This document shows positions 8,236 through 17,043 of a DNA stretch of 64,000 nucleotides, piece by piece. Made by a program: the position numbers and the translations under genes. How positions within the stretch are numbered: position 1 is the stretch's first letter; the number at the start of each line of letters is the position of its first letter. A model generated the notes under the pieces. That model saw nothing but the letters and a program-made list of their open reading frames with translations. It searched no databases and had not been told where the DNA came from. This DNA is from Ruegeria sp. ANG-R (lineage in GTDB: Bacteria; Pseudomonadota; Alphaproteobacteria; Rhodobacterales; Rhodobacteraceae), in assembly GCF_000813985.1 (NCBI RefSeq), contig NZ_JWLJ01000001.1, positions 980,453 to 1,044,452 of the forward strand, in the 5' to 3' direction.

Positions 8236-9396
8236 TTATTCTTCGTAGACCAGATTCCAGGCCCCATTTTCCACAACGTTGACAAAAACCGTATCGGCTC
8301 CCTGATGATCGTCAGGCCCGTAGGTAATATGGTTGCCCACCAATTCATCCTGATAGTCGAGAGTTTCCATGGCGGCGATAAAGCTTTCGTGCGTCAAGTC
8401 GGGGCCCGCGGCTTCGAGTGCCTTGACCATCATCTCTGCGGCAGAATACCCCAACATCGCAAAACCAACCGGATCTTCCCCGGTGGCGGCTTTGTACTCG
8501 GCGATAAAGGCGGCTGGGGCGGGGTCTTCGGCACGTGCCCACAGATCCAGCCAGGACGCAGCGGCGTAGAATCCATCTGTGACACCGCCCGGCACCTGTG
8601 CGACAACCGTCAGGAAGCTGGCTGATGTACCGAGGAACTTCATATCCTCCAGCCCCATCTTCTTGGCAGTGCCAACGACGGTGATTGCCTGACGCACTCC
8701 AAGGGCGATCGTGACGATGTCACACCCTTGATCCTTTAACTTACTCAGAGATCCAACAAAGTCGGTCTCGTCCGGCTTATGCGTCGTCTCGGACACAAAG
8801 GATATCCCGGCTTCTTCTGCGCCAGCTTTGCTGCCTTCCAAAATCTCTTCGCCGAAATCGGTAGGGAGGTACATTGTGCAAACAGCTTGCGAGCCAAACT
8901 GGTCGGCCAAATACTTCACCCCAACGCGACTTTGGTCATAATAAGTGGAGAACGATGTGAACTTGTTGCCCATCGGTTCTTGCAGCATCTGACGCGCAGC
9001 AGTCAAAGGCGCGACGTTGGGAATGCCCTTCGGGTCCAGCAGTTTGAACCCTGCCAGGTTCATCGGTGTACCTAATGATTGCAGCATCGCAAATACCTTG
9101 TCGCGATTCAGCAGCTTGTTGTAACCCTGCATCGCACGAGGCATCTGGTAGCCGTTATCTTCGACAACGTACCGGATCTTGCGACCATGGATGCCGCCCT
9201 CGGCATTTACCCGGTCGAAGACCACATTGGCGCCCTTGGTGGCCGGAACGCCAACAGCCGCAAAAATCCCGCTCAGGTCGTTGACCGAGCCGATGACGAT
9301 CTCATCATCAGTTACACCTTGCGTCTGTGCCCAGCACATCGTTGAAGCTGCAATAAAGGCTGTGGCCGCAGCCATCCCTTGGATCAGGTTCCTCAT
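8236..9396 (-). CDS. Periplasmic substrate-binding protein, branched-chain amino-acid ABC family
   Basis: A 386-aa precursor with a signal peptide (MRNLIQGMAAATAFIAASTMCWA) and a type I periplasmic-binding fold typical of LivJ/LivK: TDDEIVIGSVNDLSGIFA, ANVVFDRVNAEGGIHGRK, CDIVTIALG. ATG at 9396 was chosen because GGAGGAG lies just before it; the frame runs 17 codons further. It is the last gene of a seven-gene minus-strand operon. The adjacent acyl-CoA synthetase suggests that the ligand is a carboxylic acid rather than leucine; that is inference. Confidence 0.9.
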   Translation of the reverse strand: MRNLIQGMAAATAFIAASTMCWAQTQGVTDDEIVIGSVNDLSGIFAAVGVPATKGANVVFDRVNAEGGIHGRKIRYVVEDNGYQMPRAMQGYNKLLNRDKVFAMLQSLGTPMNLAGFKLLDPKGIPNVAPLTAARQMLQEPMGNKFTSFSTYYDQSRVGVKYLADQFGSQAVCTMYLPTDFGEEILEGSKAGAEEAGISFVSETTHKPDETDFVGSLSKLKDQGCDIVTIALGVRQAITVVGTAKKMGLEDMKFLGTSASFLTVVAQVPGGVTDGFYAAASWLDLWARAEDPAPAAFIAEYKAATGEDPVGFAMLGYSAAEMMVKALEAAGPDLTHESFIAAMETLDYQDELVGNHITYGPDDHQGADTVFVNVVENGAWNLVYEE

Positions 9397-9427
9397 AGCT
9401 CTCCTCCCAGTTCGGGTTGCCCCATGA

Positions 9428-11314
9428 TTAATTGTACATGTCTTCAATGAGATGTGCGTGTTTCTTTTCCACCAGTCCGCGCTTTAGCTTCATTGTGGCG
9501 GTAAGTTCATCGTCCTCGGCCGTCAGTATAACGTCGATCAGACGGAAGTCTCTGATCTGCTCCACACGCGCGAATTCTTTGTTTACGGTGGCGATTTCCC
9601 TTTCAATAAGCCCGGTGATGTCCGGTGCTGTGCAAAGTGAAGCAAAGTCAGAGAAAGGAATCTTGCGGTCCTGAGCGAATTTTTCAACGTTTTCCTGATC
9701 GATCATGATCAGCGCCGTCAGGTATCTCCGCCGATCCCCGATTATAACCGCATCCGATATGTACTGGCTGAATTTCAAAGCGCTTTCGATTTCGGCAGGA
9801 GAGATATTTTTGCCTCCGGCGGTGATGATGATGTCCTTTGTCCTGCCGGTGATCGTAACAAAACCATCGCTGTCGATATGCCCCATGTCACCGGTGCGCA
9901 GCCAGCCATCGGCGGTGAACGTCTCGGCGGTTTTGGCGTTGTTGCGCCAATACCCCTGGAAGACGTTCAGCCCTTTGACCTGAATTTCCCCGTCATCAGA
10001 GATGCGCAGATCGTTTCCCGCGACGGGTCTGCCAATGGTGCCAACTTTGTTGGCTTCGAGTGTGTTCAGCGTAGCGATACCGGATGTTTCAGTCATCCCG
10101 AACCCCTCGACAACCGGCACACCAATGGCCCAGAACCACTTAAGCAGATCGGGCGAGATCGGAGCCGCGCCAGAGCCGCCTCGGCGCAGTCTGTCCATAC
10201 CCAGCATTCGGCGCAAGTTACGGAATACCAGCCGATCCCATAGCATGAACCGTAGGGCGATGAGGGCAGGCACAGGTTTGTCGGCAAGGATGCACTCAGC
10301 GCGAGCCATACCTGCCTTCAGGGCCCGAGCGAATGCGAAACGGCCAATGGGCGTCGCTTCTTTTGCCATGAACAGAACCTGAGAATAGATTTTTTCCCAA
10401 ACCCGGGGCACGGCGGTGAATGTTGCAGGTGAGACTTCTTGCAGATTGGCGAACACGGTCTCAAGGCTTTCGGCGAAGTTCACGGTGCACTTTGCCGCCA
10501 AAGGGTAATAAATCGACACGTCGCGTTCGAGGATGTGGCAAAGCGGAAGAAAACACAGTTGTTCATCCGAACTCAGGGCGGGCAGGGAATGTGCCCCGGC
10601 CTCGATAGCCGCCAAGATGTTTTCATTGCTCAGCATCGCGCCCTTGGGGTTTCCGGTTGTGCCGGACGTATAGACAAGCAGAGCGGTGTCCTGGGGTGTG
10701 CACAGGGCGATTTCGGCCTCAAAGGCTCCGGGTTCATCAGCTTCCGCCTGCGCACCCAGTCGATATAGATCTTCAATCATCATGCAGCGGGGATGATCGA
10801 GATCGTGTAACCCTTCGTTTTCCAGAATGATGACCTTTACCAACGCGGGCAGATCGGTTTCGACCTCAAGGAACTTATCCAGTTGTTCTTCGTCCTCGAC
10901 GATCAGGAACCGGCTGTCACTGTCATTGATCAGGTATTTCAACTGGCTGGCCGAATCCGTGGTGTAGACGCCGGAAGCAATCCCTCCGACGCATTGGATG
11001 CCCATATCGAACCAGGCCCATTCCTTGCGGTCCTCGGACAGGATCGAGACAACCTCACCACGCCGTAAACCCAGCTTGCGCAGAGCCAGCCCGATCCGTT
11101 TGGCGTGTTGCCAGTAGTCGGCCCAGGAATAGGATTTCCAGATGCCGAGGTCTTTTTCGCGATGCGCCGTGCGGGCACCGAGCTCAGCACAGCGCTTTTG
11201 GAACAACTGGCAAATTGTGATGCAGCCATCAACGCGAAGCGGGCGCTGGCCAGGGGTGGAATTGAACTCAACGCCGTTGATCGTGGTCCAAGGGGGCAGG
11301 GGGCTTGCGTCCAT
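9428..11314 (-). CDS. AMP-forming long-chain-type acyl-CoA synthetase
   Basis: A 628-aa ANL-superfamily ligase that activates a carboxylic acid to its CoA thioester via acyl-AMP. P-loop TSGTTGNPKGAM (about 227), the A5 motif GFGMTETSG, the A7 GWLRTGDMG and A8/A10 segment GRTKDIIITAGGKNISP are intact. ATG 11314 has GGAGGTGAGC before it; a GTG five codons upstream is the other candidate. It sits inside a livFGHM operon, five bases after livF. It resembles FadD15-type synthetases found in such operons. The substrate is not predictable from sequence, but import followed by CoA trapping is a reasonable model. Confidence 0.9.
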   Translation of the reverse strand: MDASPLPPWTTINGVEFNSTPGQRPLRVDGCITICQLFQKRCAELGARTAHREKDLGIWKSYSWADYWQHAKRIGLALRKLGLRRGEVVSILSEDRKEWAWFDMGIQCVGGIASGVYTTDSASQLKYLINDSDSRFLIVEDEEQLDKFLEVETDLPALVKVIILENEGLHDLDHPRCMMIEDLYRLGAQAEADEPGAFEAEIALCTPQDTALLVYTSGTTGNPKGAMLSNENILAAIEAGAHSLPALSSDEQLCFLPLCHILERDVSIYYPLAAKCTVNFAESLETVFANLQEVSPATFTAVPRVWEKIYSQVLFMAKEATPIGRFAFARALKAGMARAECILADKPVPALIALRFMLWDRLVFRNLRRMLGMDRLRRGGSGAAPISPDLLKWFWAIGVPVVEGFGMTETSGIATLNTLEANKVGTIGRPVAGNDLRISDDGEIQVKGLNVFQGYWRNNAKTAETFTADGWLRTGDMGHIDSDGFVTITGRTKDIIITAGGKNISPAEIESALKFSQYISDAVIIGDRRRYLTALIMIDQENVEKFAQDRKIPFSDFASLCTAPDITGLIEREIATVNKEFARVEQIRDFRLIDVILTAEDDELTATMKLKRGLVEKKHAHLIEDMYN

Positions 11315-11319
11315 CCGGC

Positions 11320-12093
11320 TCACCTCCACGTCTTCTTGCGCTTCCAGCGGCGGTTCTCCCGCGCGCCTTCTTCCTGAACGCCTAGATAGAAGTTCTGGAT
11401 ATCCTCGGATTGCAGCAATACATCGGCGGCACCGTCCATGACGATCCGGCCGATCTCCATGACATAGCCATGATGCGCGAGTTCCAGCGCAGCGTTGGCG
11501 TTCTGTTCGACCAACATCATCGTCATGTTCTGTTCGTCATTGAGGCGTTTGAGGATACTGAAAATCTCTTGCACCAACAAAGGCGACAGGCCAAGCGATG
11601 GCTCATCCAGCAACATTATTCTGGGGTTGGCCATGAGACCACGCCCGATCGCCAACATCTGTTGCTGCCCGCCGGACAGGGTTCCGGCTTCTTGAGTGCG
11701 GCGCTCCTTCAGCACGGGGAAGTAGGAGAAGACCAGATCACGATCATGGTCGATCTGACCTTTGTCTGACAGTGTATAAGCCCCGAGGCTGAGGTTCTCG
11801 TCTACGGTCAGCAAGGGAAAGACCTCACGCCCCTCGGGGACATGCACAATACCTTTCTGCACCACCTTATGAGGTTCTGATCCCTGTATCTGCTGGCCGT
11901 CGAACGTGATCGTACCTTTCTCGGGGTCCATCACGCCCGAGACAGTTTTCATTAGTGTCGTCTTGCCTGCACCATTGGCACCAAGGATCGAGACGATCTG
12001 CCCTGGATGCACGTCCAGCGATACACCGCGAATGGCCATGATCGGGCCATAGAAGCTTTCGATATTGCGGATTCTGAGAATTGGCTCATTCAT
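11320..12093 (-). CDS. livF: LivF-type ABC transporter ATPase
   Basis: A 257-aa ATP-binding subunit: Walker A GANGAGKTT, signature LSGGQQQM, Walker B IMLLDEPSLGLSP and the H-loop region. The size and C-terminal YLGVQEEGA mark the LivF subgroup. The start overlaps the livG stop by four bases (ATGA), giving translational coupling. The last 20 residues are unusually Arg/Lys-rich (RENRRWKRKKTWR). It works with LivG to power the LivHM channel. Confidence 0.92.
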   Translation of the reverse strand: MNEPILRIRNIESFYGPIMAIRGVSLDVHPGQIVSILGANGAGKTTLMKTVSGVMDPEKGTITFDGQQIQGSEPHKVVQKGIVHVPEGREVFPLLTVDENLSLGAYTLSDKGQIDHDRDLVFSYFPVLKERRTQEAGTLSGGQQQMLAIGRGLMANPRIMLLDEPSLGLSPLLVQEIFSILKRLNDEQNMTMMLVEQNANAALELAHHGYVMEIGRIVMDGAADVLLQSEDIQNFYLGVQEEGARENRRWKRKKTWR

Positions 12094-12854
12094 GAGGCTT
12101 TCCCCAGATAAGCCTCGACCACGGCTGGATGCGATTGAACCTCAACTGGGGTTCCTAGCGCAAGTTTCGCTCCGTCCGCTATCGCCAGCACCCGGTCGGA
12201 AACGCCCGAGACCAGTCCCATGTCATGTTCCACCATCAGCACGGTGATCCCCATCTGCCGCCGGATATCATCGATCCACCAGCGCATATCGGTGGTCTCT
12301 TCAACTGACAGGCCCGAGGCGGGTTCGTCCAGTAGCAGGAGTTTCGGGTCAGTGGCCAGCGCGCGGGCGACCTCGACCACTTTGCGCACACCATACGGCA
12401 GGCCTGAGATCATCTTGTCGCGGAAAGCCTGTAGATCGAGAAAGTCGATGATCTCTTCTACCTTTTCACGGTTTTCGATCTCCTGCCTGCGCGCGGTGGG
12501 CGTAAATAGAATTTCCGAGATCAGATTGGTTTTGCGGTGCCGATGTCGCCCGACCAGAAGGTTCTGCAAAACGGTCGCGTGTTCGAACAGTTCAATATTC
12601 TGGAACGTTCGCGCAACTCCATATGCGGCAACGGCCGAGGGTTTGACACGCAGCAGATCATGCCCGTCAAACCGGATCGCCCCGGCGAAGGGATCGTAGA
12701 AGCGCGAAATCAGGTTGAAGACCGTTGATTTGCCTGCGCCGTTCGGGCCGACGATGGCGAACACTTCGCCCTCTTGCACATCGAATGACAGGTCATCCAC
12801 CGCGGTCAGGCCGCCGAATTTCAGGGTGACGTTTTCGAACTCCAGCAGACTCAT
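12090..12854 (-). CDS. livG: LivG-type ABC transporter ATPase
   Basis: A 254-aa ATPase: Walker A GPNGAGKST, the LivG-type insert with RTFQNIELF, LLVGRHRH, an ABC signature region GLPYGVRKVVEVARAL (less canonical than LSGGQ), Walker B LLLLDEPASGLS, and the EAYLG C-terminus. The frame is open for 32 codons upstream, but ATG 12854 overlaps the livM stop by four bases and starts the conserved MSLLEFENVTLKFGG. The departure from LSGGQ is usual in this subgroup. Confidence 0.92.
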   Translation of the reverse strand: MSLLEFENVTLKFGGLTAVDDLSFDVQEGEVFAIVGPNGAGKSTVFNLISRFYDPFAGAIRFDGHDLLRVKPSAVAAYGVARTFQNIELFEHATVLQNLLVGRHRHRKTNLISEILFTPTARRQEIENREKVEEIIDFLDLQAFRDKMISGLPYGVRKVVEVARALATDPKLLLLDEPASGLSVEETTDMRWWIDDIRRQMGITVLMVEHDMGLVSGVSDRVLAIADGAKLALGTPVEVQSHPAVVEAYLGKAS

Positions 12855-13948
12855 CTCAGACGCTCCGTCTTGAGATAGGACTTTTGCCGTTTGAACATGT
12901 CCTTTCGGTAGAACGGGAACAGCTCGAACCACGTCCGGATTTTCAACCATCGGCCATAGAGGCCCATCGGTTCAAACAGGATGAACGCGATCAAGATCAT
13001 ACCGAATATGCCAAACTCAAGCCCCGGAATAGCGACCGTATTACCGCCGAACAGGGCGGCTGCGTATTCCTTTGAGATCGATAGAAACTGCGGCAGAAAA
13101 CCAATCACGATTGCCCCAAGAAACGCGCCATGGATTGAGCCCAGTCCGCCGATCACGATCATTATCAGCAATTGGATAGAGATTACGACGCTGAATGTCT
13201 CGTTATTGAACGCTCCGGAGAACATCCCCATTAATGCGCCTGCTAGTCCGGTGACCGCGCAAGACAGCGCAAATGAAATCGTTTTGGTGCGCGCTATATC
13301 CACGCCCATCGCCTGCGCTGAGACCTCAGAGTCACGTACGGCGATGAAGCTGCGACCCAAGGGCGCGCGCAATAGGTTGATATAGCCCAGTGTCACGACA
13401 ACGGCGACGGCCAGCACCAGCCAGAAGAACGGGGCCGGGGTGGCCCAACGATCGACCAGATATCCAAAGATCTCGACACCACCCAGATATTTACCCGCGA
13501 CACCTCCGGTGATGGGTTCGGCCAAAACGATGATGTCGTCCATCAGGATGGACAGAGCCAGGGTGAAGATCGCAAGATAGATGCCGTGCAGGCGCAGGGC
13601 AGGGATGGCGACGGTTGCTCCGACGATGCCGGTCAGCAGACCCGCCAAGGGGAAAGCGATGAGAAAGGGTACACCAGCCTCGATCAGGATAACATTGGCA
13701 TAGCACCCAACGGCCAGAAAGGCGGCATGGCCAAGGCTGGCCTGTCCGGTATGGCCGGTCAGGATCATCAAGCCCAAACCCGCGATAGCCCAGATCAGAA
13801 CGTTGGTTAGCTCCCCTAAATAGAAGTCATCCAGCCACCACGGCGCAGCAGCCACGACGGCCAAAAGAACCAGATAGAGGCCAAGCTGATAGACATCCTT
13901 CCACGGGCGAATGTCCTGCATATAGTTTGTTTTGAAAGCAACCCGCAT
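12851..13948 (-). CDS. livM: LivM-type inner-membrane permease
   Basis: A 365-aa permease with about ten membrane helices and the LivM motifs GHTGQASLGHAAF and GGLGSIHGAFLGA (the EAA-like cytoplasmic loop). The C-terminus continues into a basic cytosolic tail (WFELFPFYRKDMFKRQKSY), slightly longer than in many LivM. It pairs with LivH, whose stop is six bases upstream. It provides half of the translocation path. Confidence 0.92.
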   Translation of the reverse strand: MRVAFKTNYMQDIRPWKDVYQLGLYLVLLAVVAAAPWWLDDFYLGELTNVLIWAIAGLGLMILTGHTGQASLGHAAFLAVGCYANVILIEAGVPFLIAFPLAGLLTGIVGATVAIPALRLHGIYLAIFTLALSILMDDIIVLAEPITGGVAGKYLGGVEIFGYLVDRWATPAPFFWLVLAVAVVVTLGYINLLRAPLGRSFIAVRDSEVSAQAMGVDIARTKTISFALSCAVTGLAGALMGMFSGAFNNETFSVVISIQLLIMIVIGGLGSIHGAFLGAIVIGFLPQFLSISKEYAAALFGGNTVAIPGLEFGIFGMILIAFILFEPMGLYGRWLKIRTWFELFPFYRKDMFKRQKSYLKTERLR

Positions 13949-13953
13949 AACGA

Positions 13954-14829
13954 TCAGACCTTTTTGACCCGCACCTGGCTGAACAGCCCGTGCGGTCGAA
14001 AGATCAGAACCGCCAGCAACAGCGCATAAGGCGCAATCTGGCTGTAACCTGCGGCGATATAGCGGCTGGCGAAGGGCTCAATCACACCGACGATCAGCCC
14101 GCCAGCCAATGCGCCGGGCAGGCTGCCGAACCCGCCGATCACTGCTGCGGCAAATGCCTTGATCCCCAGAAGACCGGTTGTGGGATCGACCGAGCCTTTG
14201 GCCGCAAACAATATCCCGGCGATCCCGGCGACCACTCCGGCCAAGGCCCAGATAAAACCCTGAACGCGTTTGACCGGGATGCCCATGTAATAGGCTGCCA
14301 ACTGATTCTGAGACGCACCTTGCATGGCGAGCCCCAGCTTGGTCTTGCTGAAGAACACATATAGACCCCAGGTCAGCAGGACGGTGACGACGATAACAGC
14401 CACGTCCTCCATCCCCAGCACCAGACCGCCGAACCGGATTTCCTTACCAGCCAATGGGTTCTGCAGCGTTTGTGGCTCGTGCCCCCAGATCAGACCGGCG
14501 GCAAACCGGATCACAAAGCCCAAGGCGATGGTCAGGATCACAACCGCGGTTTGGCTTTCGCCAAACAGGCGACGGATGATCAGTCGGTCGACCAGATACC
14601 CCAGCGCTCCCATGATCCCCAGTGAGATCGGTAGCGCCATCCAGAAGGGCAGACCCATATATTCAGTATTCGTAAGGCCGATAGTAACAAACGCACCCAG
14701 CATCATGAAATCACCCTGAGCGAAATTCACCGCCTCGGTCGCCTTGTAGATAAGAACAAAGCCAAGTGCGATCAGGCCGTAGACGCAGCCATTCGCCAGC
14801 CCGCTGATCAGCAGCTGTGCGTTATCCAA
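13954..14829 (-). CDS. livH: LivH-type inner-membrane permease
   Basis: A 291-aa permease with eight or so hydrophobic helices. It has the LivH hallmarks ANGCVYGLIALGFVLIYKATEAVNFAQGD (in two adjoining motifs near residues 11-40) and IGGFGSLPGALAGGLIVG. The start is chosen by the ribosome site: GGGAGG lies six bases before TTG 14829. An in-frame GTG at 14835 overlaps the site and is less likely. It is the first transporter gene of the operon, preceded by the MDR reductase. Confidence 0.9.
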   Translation of the reverse strand: MDNAQLLISGLANGCVYGLIALGFVLIYKATEAVNFAQGDFMMLGAFVTIGLTNTEYMGLPFWMALPISLGIMGALGYLVDRLIIRRLFGESQTAVVILTIALGFVIRFAAGLIWGHEPQTLQNPLAGKEIRFGGLVLGMEDVAVIVVTVLLTWGLYVFFSKTKLGLAMQGASQNQLAAYYMGIPVKRVQGFIWALAGVVAGIAGILFAAKGSVDPTTGLLGIKAFAAAVIGGFGSLPGALAGGLIVGVIEPFASRYIAAGYSQIAPYALLLAVLIFRPHGLFSQVRVKKV

Positions 14830-14871
14830 TCTCACCCTCCCTCAACCGGTTTTGTCCGGCGCTTCGTTCTA

Positions 14872-15903
14872 CTATGGCGTGATGATCACCTTGCCGTCAC
14901 TCTTTTTTAGCGCATCGGCCAGATTTGACAGCACGTCCCGCAGGGCAAGCCGCGCAGAAACATCGGTTTTCCATCGGCCATCGGCAAAACGGGCCTGAAC
15001 CTCGGCAACGACACGCATCTGGTCTGCAGGGGGGGTGTCCATCATCCAACGGGTCAGCCAGAACCCTTCGATCCGTTTGCTCATGAAGATCAGTTGGCCC
15101 ATTTGCGTCAGCTTCGGCAACTCGGTGCTGAGCTTGCCGTAACAGATCCAGCGCGCACCGTTTGGCATCGCGAAGAACACCTGTTCTGAAAGCTGATCCG
15201 CCACGGCGTCAAGGAAAACACGGGGTTTCAAGTCTCTGCCTATGTCCGCGAACTGCGTAGTGGCTTCGGGGTCGCTGGTCACGATCACTTCTGCCGCGCC
15301 CAGGTCCTTCAACATATCTACCGTTTCAGCGCGGCGCACCAACGCAATCGGCTTTAGGCCAAGATCCCGCCCGAGGCTGCACATCAGCTTACCCAGCTGA
15401 CTGGTTGCAGCAGAAACGACAAAAGCCTCGCCCTCATTCCGCGCGATATCCACCATCGCCATGGCAGTCAGTGGATTTACGATCTGTGCAGCGCCATCCT
15501 CGTCCGAAATTTCGGGCCGCAACGGGATGCACATCTGTGCCTGCGTCACCACATACTCGGCCCAGGCGCCAGAACCAGCGGCAACAAATGTCACACGTTG
15601 ATCTTGCAGTGCTTCGGCTCCGGCTCCGGTGGCCACTACGTCTCCGCAACCTTCGAAACCCGCAGCCGCGCCTTTGACCCGGGGCTGACCATATTCTCCC
15701 TTGATGAAATGAATATCAGATGGGTTGACCGAGGCGGTGCGCAAACGGATCAACACCTGACCCGGCCCGGGCGTTGGGAGAGGCAATTCCGCCTCGGCCA
15801 ACCAGTCCGAGGCGTTTTCCAGCACGGGCCCCGTCGCCTCACCGGAATACCCATCATGCCTTTGAACAACCGCAAACATGCTGTCGGGCAAGGTGGTCAT
15901 CAT
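14872..15903 (-). CDS. Zinc-independent MDR (quinone oxidoreductase-like) dehydrogenase
   Basis: A 343-aa medium-chain reductase. The N-terminal GroES-like part reads PLPTPGPGQVLIRLRTASVNPSDIHFIKGEYG, in two adjacent motifs. The Rossmann domain has SAATSQLGKLMCSLGRDLG in place of the usual AGxGGVG loop. No structural-zinc cysteine cluster is visible. ATG 15903 is preceded by AAAAGGAAA. It is the first gene of the seven-gene transporter/ligase operon and may reduce an enoyl or quinone-type intermediate of the imported compound; the substrate is unknown. Confidence 0.8.
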   Translation of the reverse strand: MMTTLPDSMFAVVQRHDGYSGEATGPVLENASDWLAEAELPLPTPGPGQVLIRLRTASVNPSDIHFIKGEYGQPRVKGAAAGFEGCGDVVATGAGAEALQDQRVTFVAAGSGAWAEYVVTQAQMCIPLRPEISDEDGAAQIVNPLTAMAMVDIARNEGEAFVVSAATSQLGKLMCSLGRDLGLKPIALVRRAETVDMLKDLGAAEVIVTSDPEATTQFADIGRDLKPRVFLDAVADQLSEQVFFAMPNGARWICYGKLSTELPKLTQMGQLIFMSKRIEGFWLTRWMMDTPPADQMRVVAEVQARFADGRWKTDVSARLALRDVLSNLADALKKSDGKVIITP

Positions 15904-16073
15904 ACGTTTCCTTTTTAATATAAAGTTCAGCACAGCGCCGCGATAGATACAATTTAACTATCTGACAAACGGTCTTAATATTCAGACCAAACTACGCCTG
16001 TGTAAGCAAATGAAATATGTGGGCCCCATCGGCCGCTGCCGTAACGCGCGCCGCGCGCCGTGGCCAAATTGAG

Positions 16074-16099
16074 AGAACCAGCCCGTTAAGGCTGGTTCT
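16074..16099 (-). terminator. Hairpin terminator after the alanine-rich gene
   Basis: Ten-bp stem AGAACCAGCC (16074-16083) / GGCTGGTTCT (16090-16099) with a 6-nt loop, just after the stop at 16107. On the minus strand a modest T-containing stretch follows. Confidence 0.65.
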
Positions 16100-16106
16100 G
16101 AGTTTC

Positions 16107-16661
16107 TTATTGCTGCGTCAACAGATTGCGCAGTTCCTGCATCTTTTCCACGATCAGTTCGGGCGAGGCCTTGATTTCATCGAGAATACCAAGCGCCTGA
16201 GTTTTGATGCTCTGCGTCAGCGAACTATCCTGAACCGACGTGACAATGGCGTCATAGTCGAAGTTCTGCGCGGTCAGCATCCCTTCCTGCACCCAGGAGT
16301 TGAACAATTCCTGTCCTTGCCCCGCAAGTGCAGCAAGCTGCTCTCCGGCGTCAGAAGCGGCATCACCGGCCTGCTCGGTCAACGAAGCGGCGGCGTCACT
16401 TGCCTGTTCAGAAACCGACGATGCGGCTTCGCTTGCTTGTTCGGTCAGCGAAGACGCTGCTTCGGACGCTTGATCGGTCGCAGCATCAACAGCGTCGCTG
16501 GCGGCCTCCTGTACGGCCGATGCGGCTTCACCCACCGCGTCAGAGGCATCTTCTGCAGCCGATTGCAACTGCTCGGCTGGCGTCGGATCTGGTTTTGTCG
16601 AAAAATAATAAGCGCCAGCTCCGATGACGGCGATGGCTACGATAAGTAATAGACGCGACAT
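16107..16661 (-). CDS. Membrane-anchored alanine-rich amphipathic-repeat protein
   Basis: A 184-aa protein with one N-terminal hydrophobic helix (LLLIVAIAVIGAGAYYF). Residues 35-110 are imperfect 11-residue units built on SEAASSLTEQA / SDAAASLTEQA. The rest is a helical C-terminal part with acidic and amide residues. The repeats predict a long amphipathic or coiled helix, like LEA or apolipoprotein-type sequences. AAGGAG precedes the ATG. I do not recognise a named family; envelope spacer, membrane-curvature or stress roles are all possible. It is the last host gene before the island junction at 16866. Confidence 0.65.
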   Translation of the reverse strand: MSRLLLIVAIAVIGAGAYYFSTKPDPTPAEQLQSAAEDASDAVGEAASAVQEAASDAVDAATDQASEAASSLTEQASEAASSVSEQASDAAASLTEQAGDAASDAGEQLAALAGQGQELFNSWVQEGMLTAQNFDYDAIVTSVQDSSLTQSIKTQALGILDEIKASPELIVEKMQELRNLLTQQ

Positions 16662-17043
16662 TGAGTGTCTCCTTCAAATGATGTGTCGCCGAGATGGGAT
16701 GAAACTATGCCAACGCCAAGGGGAAAACCCGTGAATTTGCAGCACATTCCGGGTTTGAGCCACACTGCGCTGATTGGCATGGCGGACGGTGGCAAATTCA
16801 TGCCGTCGCCGGTCAACGTTGTAACCGAGGGAGATTAAAGCAGCACTAGTGGGACAATAAGTATGTGGCGGAGAGACAGGCAGCCATTCTATGATCCGAG
16901 GAATTCTACTGCTTTCTCATAAGCTCATTATTATAAACTGTTATTTTCCGCTTTAGCATCCAAATTGGTCTTGCGATTTCCGGTGAGATCCAGCATCAAA
17001 TGAGGGATAGAATGACGGACAATAATACGGAATACGCAGCATC
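16662..17043. other. Intergenic stretch holding the left island junction
   Basis: This 380-bp gap contains the distal 15-bp att repeat (16866-16880). To its left lies a 43-codon open frame (16707-16838, starting MPTPRGKPVNLQHIPG) with only a weak ribosome site; it could be a small protein but I cannot support it. To the right, 16910-16960 is AT-rich and is the likely integrase promoter and arm-site region. Confidence 0.5.
16866..16880. repeat. attL: distal 15-bp copy of the tRNA-Ser 3' end
   Basis: TGGCGGAGAGACAGG, identical to 25235-25249 and diverging immediately on both sides. In sense orientation it is the T-stem end, acceptor strand and CCA of tRNA-Ser. It marks the displaced 3' fragment left after site-specific integration. 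Confidence 0.85.

Noticed and set aside
16707..16838. 43-codon frame starting MPTPRGKPVNLQHIPG, left of the island
   Set aside because: Weak ribosome site, no known family, and no operon context. It is noted in the gap entry but not called as a gene.
16866..16880. A second tRNA-Ser gene or tRNA fragment gene
   Set aside because: Only 15 nt match; no arms or anticodon follow, so it is an att remnant, not a tRNA.
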